From positions 45,660,397 through 45,724,396 of the forward strand of contig CM028330.1 in assembly GCA_016647705.1 (NCBI GenBank): a stretch of 64,000 bases of DNA, written 5' to 3'. Shown here in pieces: positions 12,031 through 24,240 of this stretch (its first letter is position 1; every line of letters begins with the position of its first letter). The notes below the pieces were generated by a model. The model did no database searches, was not told the origin of the DNA, and saw only the letters and a list, made by a program, of their open reading frames with translations. The DNA comes from Eucommia ulmoides. Its lineage: Eukaryota > Streptophyta > Magnoliopsida > Garryales > Eucommiaceae. A program made the translations under genes and the position numbers.

Positions 12031-12155
12031 TAGAGGGAAGATATAATCACAATCGTTGGACGATGATTGATCCTAACGCTACAAATGTCTCTTACTAATA
12101 TTTGATCTTGGCCCTTTGATATGAGATCCAAGGGCCAAAAATCTCTCCCGCCCAA

Positions 12156-12180
12156 AAATGTCTTTAACTACTATATGAGA
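12156..12180 (-). other. Helitron 5' terminus (putative)
   Basis: The minus strand starts TCTCATATAGTAGTTAAAG, similar in form to plant Helitron 5' ends (TC followed by an A/T-rich CTACTA-like motif). The base before it is G instead of A, so this call is provisional. Confidence 0.45.
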
Positions 12181-12254
12181 CATTTTTTTATTTAGGATCT
12201 GATTTATATTATAGATTTTTTACCCACATACACACATATCACGAATAAACTAAT

Positions 12255-13956
12255 TTTAAAAATACAAAGCAACGGTCTCCATAACAGAATTAACATATTT
12301 AAATTTGAGAAAATTTAACATACCTGGTTCATCTTTGGGAGCAGTTTGTAGGTGTACTTTTGCTGGACTTTCAATTTCAAGCTTGTTGTCCTTTGAATCT
12401 GCCATTTTTTCTTTTGCTTGATTTACCATTTTGATTTCTTCCTTACACACAATGACTTTCTTCAGAATTGGTTCAGTGACAATCTTTTTGCCTTTATAAG
12501 GTGTTTTGGGCTATTTTTCGCTTGTTGTGATTTGCCACCACCTTATATGTTGTCTATTCTGATTTTGATTTCTTGTCATTCTTTGAGGATAAGCATCAAT
12601 TGATTCCATATACTGAACTTGCTGCTTTTCGAACTTTCCATTTTACATATTTTGATTCATCCTCATCGGTGCATTGAATCTGGAATCCCTTCTTGGCATA
12701 TAATATTCATTGTACGTTCTTGATTTAGCAAATCTGCCATTTGTACTTGCATAAAAAATTTCTCTCTTTGGTATCTAGTTATTTTTGGATCCAACTGGGT
12801 AACCATGCAACAGATAACACATTTTTTCAAAATGACCATTTTTTCCATAATAAAAACATCGAGCATTGTTAGCACGTTTCTTAGGAAAATCATCATTCCA
12901 TATGGGAGCACGATATTGATGGTGATATTGAGGAGCTGCTTTAGTAACTATTGGTTTTTCAACAAGTTTAACTTTCTCAATATCTATGAATTTATCCACT
13001 GCTTCGTTAAGATCCTTTTGAGTCTTTTCAAGTGATCGCTCCAACGCAACTAACGTTTACCTATAGACCAAAAAATTTCTTATGCATAAATTCAAGATTA
13101 TTCTTAAGAATTCGACAATCATTTTCAACAGAATGAATTTTCAAACGAGCACTATCAATTTCACACCTTTCATTATCCAATTCCATGTTTAAGGTCTCAT
13201 TTAAAGTTTCAACAGTTTTCTTTTTAAAATCATTTTGCTGAAAATCATAAACATTATTTTTCAAAACTTTTTTCTCTTCTTCAAGAGAATCGATTTTTTT
13301 ACGCAACTTATCGATTTCAAATAGAAAAAAGTACATTTTAAACCCTCTAACTATTGACAAATTGCTAACTAGTCCTCCTAAGTTTAGACGTTTTATTTTA
13401 AACTCTCAACATATGAACATAGTTTTAAAATTCCATTCTATTAGATTTTCTATCAAATATAACAAATTTCAGAGGCAAAATAATCTTTTACTATTTTTTT
13501 TTTATATTTTTCTTATTTTCTTTACTTTTTTTCTTTTTTCACCCCTCTTTCTCTCTCTCCCGCTTAATTCTCTCTCTTTCTTTCTCCTTCCCCCCGTTAA
13601 AGCATTTAAAAATTCAGCAGTTTCAAAATACTTATCCAAATTCTTTTACTTAAGAGATTTAGTAGTATTAAACTTTTTATTATCAAGAATCACAATCTTT
13701 TACCCGAGTTTCAAATTCTTTTTTCCAAAAATATAAGGGCAATCAACATCTCAATAGCCTTATCTTCAGCCTCGTTATCACAATATTTATCAATCTCACC
13801 AACGGAACCTTGATTATCAGATCAAGTAACAGATTCACTAATAGCATCAAGATATGCAGAAGATTCACATACAATATTATTATCAGTGCAATCCATGTGA
13901 TCGTATTTAGCTAAGATGTCAAGTCTAATCAAGCTAAAACCAGCTCTAATGCCAAT
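12255..13956 (-). pseudogene. SIRE-like copia gag (degenerate)
   Basis: On the minus strand, following the LTR and primer site, there is a coiled-coil-rich segment (13360-13061, heptad-like runs of K, E, L such as KLRKKIDSLEEEKKVL), then 13044-12775 with a zinc knuckle at CFYYGKNGHFEKMC. The knuckle should be CxxCxxxxHxxxxC, and here the second Cys is Tyr. A Lys/Glu-rich tail follows (KKVIVCKEEIKMVNQ region, about 12450-12256). A long coiled-coil-rich gag is typical of SIRE/Maximus copia elements. Protease, integrase and reverse transcriptase are absent; the element is cut about 75 bp before the Helitron terminus. Confidence 0.7.
13941..13956 (-). other. Primer-binding site for initiator Met-tRNA
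   Basis: The minus strand reads ATTGGCATTAGAGCTG right after the LTR end. It matches TTGGTATCAGAGC with two transitions. Confidence 0.75.
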
Positions 13957-16176
13957 TGTTGACCTAAAAGGTTACTGAGAAGGGGGTGAATTGGGTAGTT
14001 ATAAAAATTTAACGGTTAAACACTTAAACACAAATAATTAATTTTTCTAAATCAATTATTATCTTTATATGCAGCGAATATTTGTTTAATACTAATTACA
14101 CACCCAAACACAAGATAGAAAATAAATCAATGCAGCACACAAGAATTTATCATGGTTCAGTTAAGCTAATCTTATCTACGTCTAGTCTTCTGAGCTCCAC
14201 AGAGATTCGCAATCCACTAAACCCCTTGATTCTTTTACCAGGTAGGAACCAAACCCTTACAATTCACAATTCTTTTATAGGCACATAATCAACCTTTACA
14301 ATTTACCTTTTTCACAGGTCAATGATGATCCTTATCTTTTAACCAGGCTAAAGATAAACCTAACTCTCTCTCACTTATCCTTTTCACAAGAAATATGAAC
14401 CTTTACAAATCATTCAAAAAATAATTCAATTATAGGATGAATCAAAATCTAATTCATTTCAAGGGAAAAGAATAACATAACCTTTTTATCAGGACAAAGA
14501 TCAAATCCTAATATTTTTCAGAGGATAAAGATTGAAACCTAGCTACCCTGACTAGATACCGTCCCAAACGTATATAATCCTCTCAAACTCATAAGTACAA
14601 GAAATATGTGTTTCTTCCCACAAGGAGCTTCTACCACCTCAATACGAATATACTCAATTAATGTCCCGAATAATTACTACGTGATAGATACAATGTGAAG
14701 TAATTCAAATCTGATTAATAAACAAAGTGGGTAGTACAAATTTAGCACGTAATCAAATAATCAGGCAAAAAATACTTAAAAATATTCTCAGACTTTTAAG
14801 TTTAAAATGATTTTTCTAACAATCCTATACCAAGCAATTCAAGATATATAGAACTTTAAAACAAATTAATAAAGCTTGAAAAGATCTCATTTGAAAAACA
14901 CCGAAGGCAATAACAATGTAGTAAGTAAAACTCAAATCGGTAGTGCTAAACAACAAGCTCTTTAAATCAAGAACTTATAATGAATCTCTCATAAAAATCT
15001 CAGCGTAAATCTCACTCTTATAAAAGTTCAAACTGATTGTTCTTGATGTATCTAACTCAATTCTCGCAGGTCTATATTAATAGACCAATAACTAGCCCTC
15101 CAATAACAAGTTTTTCAAAGATATACCACACAATGATACTCTAAGTTCCCATATATCATTACCTTTCATTTTAGGTATATTCCACTTAAAAATAACTTTT
15201 AAATCTCTCATTTAAGTCCATAAAACTATTCCTAATTTAAAACCATAAAAATAGAAAGTATTAAATCATTTTAATTAAAAGAATCTCATAATATATGGAC
15301 CATATCAATAGGGATCATATAATAGGTTGTTCATATCTAAAATATATTAAAATCCCCTAAATCCATTTCTTGGAATCATAAAAAAACGTATAGTTTTTTT
15401 TACCAAGAGACCAAATCAGCCGAAATCCCAACTGAAGCAGTTGGTTGACCGATTCATAATACTCGGTTGACCGACCTGTGCCAGGCGTCCAATTAGTCGT
15501 TGGCACAACACCAGTCGGTTAACCAATTAGATAAGTGTCTTTCAATTTTCCACCATTTCATCTGTTGACTCAAACAGTTGACCAACCCTCTTCATTCGGT
15601 TAACTGATTAGATCAGTGTGCTCACTTCCTTATGTATTTCAACTACTATTTTAAATTATTGACCGATGCTCCTCATTCGGTTGACCGACTAGATCAGTAG
15701 CAATTCGTTTTAACTCTAAAACTCACTGTTTGATTAAGTTAACCGATTGTTTTTCTCAGTTGACCGAATTGACCTAAAAACACAACTTTTTATACTTTAA
15801 AACACATTTTTCAATTAGGTCAATTATCAAAATCAATTCACATAAGGAGCACATACAATTTTTCATTTTAGAATCTTAAACTTACCACTTCTTATTATGA
15901 CACACATAGAATTAACTCATTTTAGTGTCCTATGTGATCCTAATTTGGGTTGCATTATGGGTATATAAGTAAAGAGTTGTTTTCACCTATTTTTCTTCAA
16001 CGTCTTCAAAACTCTTCATATCTTTATTATGTCTATCTTGCACCCGTTATATTTTCTTCATCAAATCTTTTTCTTAATCAACTACATGGAATTCTAAATC
16101 AGAAATACGCGATAAAATTATTAGTTCTACCAAAAACATCAATATTTAATTGTTCATCAAAACCTTGGGTTTAATA
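13957..16176 (-). repeat. SIRE-like copia LTR, full length (copy B)
   Basis: 2220 bp. The minus strand would start at 16176 (TATTAAACC, mutated from TGTTGAATCC as kept in copy A) and ends GGTCAACA at 13957. It contains several CGGTTGACCGA-type motifs around 15.4-15.8 kb. Copies A (2953-4078, partial) and C (28360-30411, opposite strand) align block by block. It has a primer site on its inner side and a polypurine tract on the other side. Confidence 0.85.
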
Positions 16177-16190
16177 ATCTCTCCCTTTTT
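16177..16190 (-). other. Polypurine tract next to LTR copy B
   Basis: The minus strand reads AAAAAGGGAGAGAT directly before the LTR start. Such tracts normally precede a 3' LTR, so here the same LTR looks like the 3' LTR of sequence to its right and the 5' LTR of sequence to its left. Confidence 0.6.
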
Positions 16191-17160
16191 GGTAATGATA
16201 ATGAACTTTGATATTTTCTTAAAATATAATGTAATCACGCTCTCCCTAAATCTGAGGACGGATATTTAAAATTATGTAGGCATAATTATGAAAACATAAT
16301 TCAACAATAATAAAGACATTCAATATAAGCCCAAAAAACCTAATAACTTCTCCCTTTGATCAATGCAATACTTAGGCGAACAAATCCTAAGCATGAACTA
16401 CTCGTTAAACATCAACTTTTCCCCATTTGTCATCTCATAAAGTGGGAAGAGAATGAAGTTATTCTTTTACTCCCCTTTGATAGAAATTCTTATAAGAGCT
16501 TTTCTTTAAAAGATCATAAAAATTGATTTTCAACAGCATTTCCAATTTTAAGGTTTATGTATCATAAGAAATAAACATTAAAGCATAAAAGATCATTACT
16601 AGATAAGCATAATAATCAACCATATTAGGCTAATACCACTTATGCCTACTAAGTCTAGATCGAGTACCATAAATACTAAATTAAATATTACAGACCATAG
16701 TACTGCGATGAGACATATTCAAATACATAGCCAAAAAATGATATTGCATAAATTCTAATGGGGACCTTGTCCCATAAACGGATAATACCAGCCCAGTAGA
16801 CTAGTGGATGACGGATGTGGGTATTAACCTCTGGGTTGTACGCCTAAACTATAAGGCATCTACAGAGAGTACGTCGTGGATGGTCCTTCCCCTGGAGGTC
16901 CTACTGTTGAAGGTCCTCCAAAGGACTGTTGTCCCCCTGAAAGAAGTCTGCCCGTTGTACTACTGTTGACCGTTGTATTGCTACTAGCTACTGTACTACT
17001 GGTTTTGCATGAATAGGAACATTTGTTAAATGTTGCCCGTGACTCTCCCAAACCTAGCTTCCAATGTGTATGTCAGCCTTCAGTTTCCTCCTTCGACGAA
17101 TATCCTCATTTTTGCTATATCTTCCGATATCGCAGACACTTTGGAATCAAGCACCTCAGT
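16191..17160 (-). pseudogene. 3' internal region of a SIRE-like element, possible extra-ORF relic
   Basis: Further purine-tract-like strings (minus-strand complements of CTCCCTTTGATCAATG and similar) recur at about 16.35 and 16.47 kb, as expected in the long 3' untranslated region of SIRE-type elements. Near 17.05-16.86 kb the minus strand has a Ser/Thr/Gly/Pro-rich open stretch (SFGGPSTVGPPGEGPST), and upstream a helix-rich segment (TEVLDSKVSAISEDIAKM). These might be the C-terminus of the env-like or extra ORF of such elements. Weak. Confidence 0.35.
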
Positions 17161-17190
17161 GTATTGTTGGAAGTCATCAAATTGATCTTG

Positions 17191-17192
<2 letters not shown>

Positions 17193-17232
<40 letters not shown>

Positions 17233-17236
17233 ACAC
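17193..17236. repeat. (CA)n microsatellite
   Basis: About 44 bp of CA repeats with one interruption (AGAC). Confidence 0.95.
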
Positions 17237-17582
17237 ATATATATGGAGATTATTACAAAATATGATTTTTGTTCATTACTTGTTAGAGTTCATTTAGAAC
17301 TATAATGTCCTTTTGATTCATAGGGTTAAAACGTAACTATTGAAAACTTATCTAGGATGCAGTCACTATCTTTTGCTTGAAATTTCTCAAGGTCTTCTAC
17401 CTAATTTTGGCTTTAATATTAGAAGTTACTAGTTTCCAAGCAATCAATAGTAAGATTTTCTCATTGTTCTTTAGTGTAGAGTGGAAATTTGCTCATATTA
17501 TGATTAAAATCCAAGTTCCTCTTCTGATTTGAACTCTTCCCATGTGAATATGTTATTGCAGGTCTGAATTAGTTGTTGCAAC

Positions 17583-17675
17583 AGATTTGTCCAATGCATT
17601 GTCGAAGATGAGGATGATGTGGATTCTACTTCAAGTGGAGCAGAGGAACATGTAGCAAAACTATTTTCTCAGTAG
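17583..17675 (+). pseudogene. Possible terminal exon fragment
   Basis: An open stretch reading RFVQCIVEDEDDVDSTSSGA, then EEHVAKLFSQ and TAG, preceded about 40 bp upstream by a TTATTGCAG acceptor-like sequence. In the acceptor frame there is an immediate stop, so the exact splice is unclear. The acidic composition looks protein-like in otherwise AT-rich DNA. Gene not recognised. Confidence 0.25.
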
Positions 17676-17705
17676 AGGAACATGTAGCAAAACTATTCTC
17701 TCAGT
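17642..17705. repeat. Tandem duplication of 32 bp
   Basis: Two adjacent units starting AGAGGAACATGTAGC and ending CTCAGT, differing at one base. The duplication includes the end and stop codon of the exon-like stretch. Confidence 0.85.
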
Positions 17706-19030
17706 GCTGATTTTGTTTTTTGTTGGTTCTTATATTTTAGTATGAATTTATTAATATATGGCTCATATACTCCAATAAAAATTTGTTGCATAGTCGTGGT
17801 GTACATGTGGTTTGACACGTGAATAAAAAAAAAGTGATGATTTTGGTACCGAAATCGAAATATGAAGAAGAGAATTTTGTTGAAGCATATTTGTGTGATT
17901 ACTATTGTATAATTAAAATTTTTGATTGATATGTATTTGTATTAATTTTAGAGATCAATTATACAGTGTTCATATTTAATATGATAATATTTGTTTGTTA
18001 TTGTTTTTTTAATTAATGTTGTAACTCAGTTTATTTTTTTGGATTTGTTATAATTTGATATTTATTATCATACAATTAAGAAAAAAAATAATTGTTGGGC
18101 AAGAAAATATTAGTTAGGAAATATGTATATTATTGTCATACATCTATAGAAAAAAAAAAAAAAAAACCAAATATTGCAACTAAATGCGATTCTCTGTTTT
18201 TGTTCTCATAATTTGAGGAAACAATTTCAGAATAATAGTTGTTGTCAAATGTGATTTTGTTCATAGAAGGAATCAGAATTATATCATTACCAAACGTGAT
18301 TCTGTTCCCAGAAGGAAAAATATTTCTCATCCCATCACAGATTTTTGGGAGTAGAATAGGAAAAGTAGAAATACTAACCAAATACCACAATTCAATGCTA
18401 AGTTGCGAATCATTTTCTTTGTTATTTTACGTAAACCTTTATTTAAAAACTAGCACATACAAAATCTCTCTTTCTTATTTTATTTTTTCAAATAAATAAA
18501 ACTTCAAAAAATATTTTCCAAAAATTGTTTCAAATAACAAACATCGACAACAAATATTTAGTTTTTCAAAATGGGTGCAACAAATGACAACTCTGTTGGG
18601 AAACTTATTTTGGGGTGCGTCAACTTGTGACTCCATTGGGAAAGCTTGAGGGTCAAGCTTAAGATGTCCAATTAAAAATCTAATTATTCCAAGTCCAAGT
18701 ATTTTTGTTTCACCCGTTCATTATTTTGTTGTTCTTTTTTGTTCTTAAATTGGCTTGTAGCAAGGGCGTGTGAATGTATTTTACTTTCTGCAATGTGCTC
18801 TTCATATGTTCAGGGATAAAATATAATTTTTCATTTTTAATTCTGAGAAGCCTTTATATTGAGGGGCATTCAATGTACAATCCCACCAACAAAAAAAATC
18901 CGCAAATTATCTCACTTCTAACAATAACTTTATCTGCAATTCTTTTTACATTATCGGACCTAAGGCTTTCGTAAATATAAGTTCTAAATATAACAATTAT
19001 TTAACCCATTTTATTTAAGATAATGTGTTA
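17706..19030. other. Non-coding AT-rich stretch
   Basis: No supportable gene. It includes an A-run at 18152-18167, and two similar strings about 55 bp apart at 18585-18645 (GACAACTCTGTTGGGAAACTT and TGTGACTCCATTGGGAAAGCTT) that faintly recall the primer site of some gypsy elements. Nothing else stands out. Confidence 0.5.
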
Positions 19031-19039
19031 ATACATTAA

Positions 19040-19870
19040 ATATCATCAAATAATTCAATTTATGAACACTTTAACGATGTTATTAGTAATTTTGGACTGC
19101 AAATTCGTGATTTATATTGAAGGCCGATAAAAAAATATATATAATTGTATAATTTTATATTTTTATATTTTTTTTTAATTTGAAAGTGAATAAATTTTGA
19201 CATAGTGTTGCATGATATGTAATAAATGTGCGTAATATGAAATCTTATATTTTTTTCAAATAATCCAATTTATTAACACTTTTTAAGGATGTGTAAATTT
19301 CAACATAGTGTTGTATAAAGCGGAATAAATAAACATAAAATGGGATGTTATCTTTTAAAAATAATTTAATTAATTAATATTTTTATAGGTATGTTAATTT
19401 CAATATAGTGTTGTATGATATAAAATGAATCTGCATAACATGAAATTTTATTTCTTTTCAAATAATCCAATTTATTAAAACTTTCACAGATCTATTAATT
19501 TTAACACATTTTGTATGATAGAATGAATGTAGATAATATGAGATCTTATCCTTTTTAAACAATCCAATGTTTTAACAATTTTGTAGGTGTGTTTATTTCA
19601 ACATAGTGTTGTATGATATAGAATGAATGTACGTAACATGTGATCGTATCCTTTTCCAAACATTCTAATTTATTAACAATTTTGCGGGTGTATTAATCTC
19701 AACACAGTTTTATATGATATGGAATGAATGTCCTTAACATGCAATTTATCCCATTTCAAATAATACAATTTATTAACAATTTTTCAAGTGTGTTACTTTC
19801 AATATAGTGTTGTATGATATGGAATGAATGTTTATAATACAAAATGTTATCCCTTTTCTAAATTGCCATA
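19040..19870. repeat. Degenerate ~100-bp tandem repeat array (about 7-8 units)
   Basis: The phrase CATAGTGTTGTATGATAT (with changes) begins at 19201, 19304, 19404, about 19504, 19602, 19703 and 19803, a spacing of 98-103 bp. Each unit also contains AATCCAATTTATTAACA and GAATGAATGT blocks. Units differ at roughly a fifth of positions by eye. A partial unit precedes at about 19040-19080. No reading frame runs through it. Confidence 0.85.
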
Positions 19871-22000
19871 TTTTTTAACTTCCCCTAACAATTCAACGAT
19901 ATTGATTTGATTGTTAACTATTGAAATACGGAGAATGGCGATCATATTAGGAAACTTACCATTACCAAACACACATTCCATTCCCAAAAATCAAATCAAA
20001 ACATCTCCAGAACTCTAAACCTTTTGCGGTGACGGTAGCGGTTGCATGATGGAGCTTTGTGATAAAAATCCTAATACCGCCGATATGTCGGTATTTTTTG
20101 AAATAAAAAAAAAAAATATACGTACTAGAATTCGGTAAAGACACATAATGGATTTGAAAAATGGATAAAAAAAAAGTAAGAAAAAAAGACATTTTGCGTT
20201 GAAATCAATATAGAAAAAGTATAAACAACGGAAAATAGTTACATTCTTAAATAATTTGTTGTTTTTGTATTGATGTTCACGTTGCGATTTTCAACTTCAA
20301 ACGTGAGAAAACAAAAATAAAATAAAATCGCATACCTCTTTTAGTTAACAAAACCTCTTTTATGATTGGAAAAAAATATCACCTGGTAAAAAAATTATCA
20401 ATCTCCACACTTAATGTACAAGTATTAATCTCCACAAATTATCGACGATAATACGTTATGTCTTGAAGCCATAAAATTTTAGGAAAATACAAAATATGTT
20501 TATGCAAAGGAACTCTAAATTTTTTGATTTGAAAATCTATACTTTTCCAAACGGTAATCCTAATATCAAGGTTGATTAGTTACCGAATGCCAACAATTTC
20601 GGAAAGTATAATGATATTGAGAATTAATTATATTTTTTACTTCCAAAAGTAATTGAGTATTTTCGAGATAAGTGTAATTGACATCTAGAAATTTGTATTT
20701 TAAAACCGGGGATTAATATCATTACAAAACTAGGTTTCAAGGTTTAAAAACGGAATAATTTTTTTAGTGGGATACTTTATGGATTGTGGGTGATTAGTTA
20801 AGATAACTAATACATTTTCCCTTACATTTAATTGTGCCACCTTTTGATAAAAGGAAAATTCAATTTTTATTTTCTAACTTTTGACCAATTTTTATGTGTT
20901 TCGATTAGTTTGGTTTGTTTCACTTTGAAATCTGTATCATTAATTAAGTTTTTAATTAGTTCTTATCTCTAATTGAGCTATTGAATTAGTTCTATTCTTC
21001 TTCCTTAACTTCCAACCAAGGGACCCATAGAAACCATCACGCTTCCATCGCATAATTTTATGTTCTTTTTCTTCTTCTTTCTTAACTTCCCCACTAATCG
21101 ATTAAAACTATAGAAATTAAATTTGAATACGAATTCATAGAAGGGAACTAAACGACTTAAAATCGAATCAGTATCTTTCAAGATCCGAAACCCCGGCCAT
21201 CATCTCTAAACATCAAAACCACCCATCATCTCCAACATCCAAAGAAATCAGACCTAATACCCATGTGTAGGCAGCCAAAATCTAATTTGATTTCCAGGAG
21301 GGTTCTTCAGTAATGGTGCCATGGTGGCTGTTTGGGAGGGCATCAATGGTGGCGTTAATGGTGAGCCTTCTTTGGTTCATAGGTTCCCTAGAGGTGGTAT
21401 TGGATGAATGTGTTGGTGGCATTGGTGTTGGATGGAGGTGGTGATGGGAGGAGATGGTGGCTAGACATAGGAAGAGACTCAGTGAAAAAGAAAAAAAAAA
21501 TGACTTTTTGGAGAATCACCCATTTTTAAGAAGTAAATTCCAATGGGCCATTTGAGCTACAACCCAACACAAGAAAACCCCTAAAAATTATTTTTATTTT
21601 AGAAACAACCCATATTTACAACACACTCACAAAACATGAAGAAGAACTCCCAAAATCAGATCTATTCACATCCCATAGTTCTTGCGACCAGAATGGAAGG
21701 TTTTTGGTTGATTTGGATTCTTGTTTTAATTGAATTCAATTTCAAAGCAAAACATTGCAATTCTTCAATATATTTGGTACACAAAAAATATTACGGCGGC
21801 GAGGCAACGATCAAGTAACGAGATAAGCAATGTTGCAAAACGACTCAGTGATCCAACAGCCTGTTTCGAAACTTCAGTGACAGCGTGTGGTTTTTCGACA
21901 AGGGAATTCACGGTTATTGCGATGATTATTGGTGTTCCCGTGGTGTTTTTCATTCAAGTGCGATAATCTTCTTTATATTAACATCCATTATTCATGGTTC
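19871..22000. other. Non-coding stretch, no supported gene
   Basis: AT-rich DNA. A TGG/CCA-rich patch at 21300-21450 has many ATGGTGG strings. Short open stretches at 21636-21966 show no recognisable protein and no splice context. I see no terminal repeats that would define an element. Confidence 0.5.
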
Positions 22001-22007
22001 TACAAAA

Positions 22008-22054
22008 AACAAAATAAAAAATAAATAAATAAAAATAAATAAATAAATAAATAA
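22008..22054. repeat. (AAAT)n low-complexity tract
   Basis: Repeated AAAT/AAATA units over about 45 bp. Confidence 0.9.
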
Positions 22055-22254
22055 AAATTTCTTTGAATTATTGATGTGGAACGTGTATTGTTACTTCACG
22101 ACAGTACAAATGTTACTTCCGATATGGGGTGCATCACACCAGCACTCATCAAATGTCCATCACCAAAGCAACCACCGCCGCTGAAGAAACGCCCACCAAC
22201 TAAGAAATTTGCAAAAATCGAACATTTGTTTTTCAAAAAATAGAGCAAATCTCA

Positions 22255-22440
22255 CAAAATTGTTGTGCAACGAACTTCACCAAACGATATGAGAGAAGTA
22301 AACGTTGTTGTGCAACAACAAATCTAAATAGCAGCATAGGGTCAATGGATAGGGGAGGTAAATGTTGTTGTACTACAACAACAATGTCAACAACACTATA
22401 ATTGATAGGAGGGGATAAATGTTGTTATACAACAATAGTT
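22255..22440. repeat. Cluster of short GTTGTTG..CAACAAC palindromes
   Basis: Three inverted repeats follow one another: GTTGTTGTGCAACAAC, TGTTGTTGTACTACAACAACA and TGTTGTTATACAACA, two of them preceded by the same phrase (GGGGAGGTAAATG or GGGGATAAATG). A shorter related string is at 22262. Non-coding. Confidence 0.6.
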
Positions 22441-24240
22441 ATCCATGGGGTGCACTTTGTGACAAGAGAGATTTATTAATTTAAAATGAGACAAATATAT
22501 TGAGAGATAAAGAATAAAAAACAGGACATAATTAATTTTTTTTTCAATTTAAGTGATGTTAAAGTGTCGCTGAAAAGATTAATGCGAAAAAAAGGTATTG
22601 GGCTAAAAGTATAGGAACGAAATCTTAGCTTAGGGACTTAAAAATTGTTTTCAAAAGGTTGGGTTAGAGGGCATGTGCCCATTTTAATAATCTGTTCTCT
22701 CGATTCTAATTCACAAAAAAGTACAAATTCATGCACTAAAATAATAAATGCATTACAACAACTTTTATACAATATTGACACACGATAAACGATAATGAGT
22801 ATGGATTTCATATTAAAATTAACAATGGTTACTGTACAACAATATTTACTCGAAGAGATTCTGACTTGAATCTTCCAAGCATAAGAGATGGACCAAAAAC
22901 ATTAAAATAACACTCAACATGGCTAAAATCATTAAAACCCCACTGCCAAAAATTGGACAATGTGCCACCAAAATCACATCGTCGCTATGACAATTGCAGT
23001 GCAGGAATACGCAGCAATAAAAGCTTAATCGCTGCTACAATATTGCTACCGAAGATCACTATTGCTAAAATCAGTTGTCTCTATCACTAAAACATAGCTC
23101 GCTGCCAATGATCGCCATTGAAGCATAGTCGCTGGAACATTACTGTTGAAATCAATATTCTCGTCAATGGTAAAAGATTCACCATATTGTAGCCGCCATT
23201 GCTTTGTCGTTGAACTCAACTGTCCTGCTGCAAAAACACCGCAAAGATCGCCGTTGATGGTAATTTTTCACCGTTACTGTCTCTGTCATTGCCATCGAAC
23301 TTAGCTGTCCCGAAATATCGCCACCCTTGGAATGAAAAACCGAATTTGAAATAGAAGGCTATGGAATTTTTGCTAGATTTTCTTCCCAAAATCGAAAAGA
23401 AGCCTGAATTTTTTGTTTTCTCTCCACAAAAAATCTTACCATGTATAGCCACACCCCCCCACTCCCACGCGCTTTCTAAGGGTTGAGAACACATGGATGG
23501 GAATGAGTTTTTGGCTAAATTAAAATGAATAATGGGATATTGTGAAATTACTATTGGGCTTGGGATCCCATATTAAAAAACCCAAAGAAAATAATAAAAA
23601 AGAAAAAGAAAAAAATGAAACAAAAAAATAAAAAATATAAATTTGTAATTTACCCCATATTCCTTCTAATTTAGCTGTTAAGTTAGACAAAATGATTGAT
23701 TAAAATTATAATTAAAAATACAGAGTTGAAAATAAAACACACCAAAATTATTTGAACACAATGAAATTAATCAATAGTTATAGAGTCAAAAATAAAATTT
23801 GTCCCATCGTTTAAAAAAAAAAAAATTTGTCAACAACACTCATTGTCGAAATATATAGAAACATAATGTTACAGATATAAAATATAATTTGGTAAGATTA
23901 TATGGATGAAGTGTAACTTTGATATTTAGAACTGTCTACCTTAGAACTTTTCGAAAAATTGTGTTGGAGGTTATCATTAAGAAAAGGAATCCTAAACAAG
24001 TAGATATGTCAAATGCGTGACGAAAGATAAAACAATTATGGCCCTACCAACCACGGGAATTCTATGAATATAATTATAAGGCTTGTTAATATATAATTTT
24101 TAATTTTTAGATTCTTAAATTTTTGGAGTTTTTAATAAACAGTTTATAAACCTAAAATTTTGGTCCATATAATTTATGCACTATAATAATTTTTTTAGAA
24201 ATTTAAAATTATTATACTACATAAAAGTTAGTAAAAAAAA
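22441..24240. other. Non-coding stretch, no supported gene
   Basis: AT-rich. 22970-23290 has repeated ATTGCTGC/CGCCATTG-type words on a GC-richer background, resembling untranslated DNA of repeat elements. No domain, splice pattern or termini could be supported. Confidence 0.45.

Larger units (their letters stand above)
4356..12180 (-). mobile_element. Candidate non-autonomous Helitron
   Basis: The minus strand ends with a perfect 8-bp-stem hairpin (4367-4386), then TTATGC, then CCTAG followed by T: the Helitron 3' signature of hairpin plus CTAG. At the other end the minus strand begins TCTCATATAGTAG (12180 downward), a plausible Helitron 5' TC terminus. The flanking 5' base is G, not the expected A, so pairing of the two ends is an inference. 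No Rep or helicase motif was found; the inside holds exon-like fragments and a solo LTR. Without the LTR the element would be about 5.1 kb. Confidence 0.5.

Noticed and set aside
13362..13736. 124-codon plus-strand frame with hydrophobic runs
   Set aside because: Antisense to the copia gag region and rich in F from CT/TTT tracts.
18585..18645. Two strings like the GACTC..TTGGGGA primer site of some gypsy elements
   Set aside because: No LTR end (CA) next to them and no internal domain nearby; similarity is partial.
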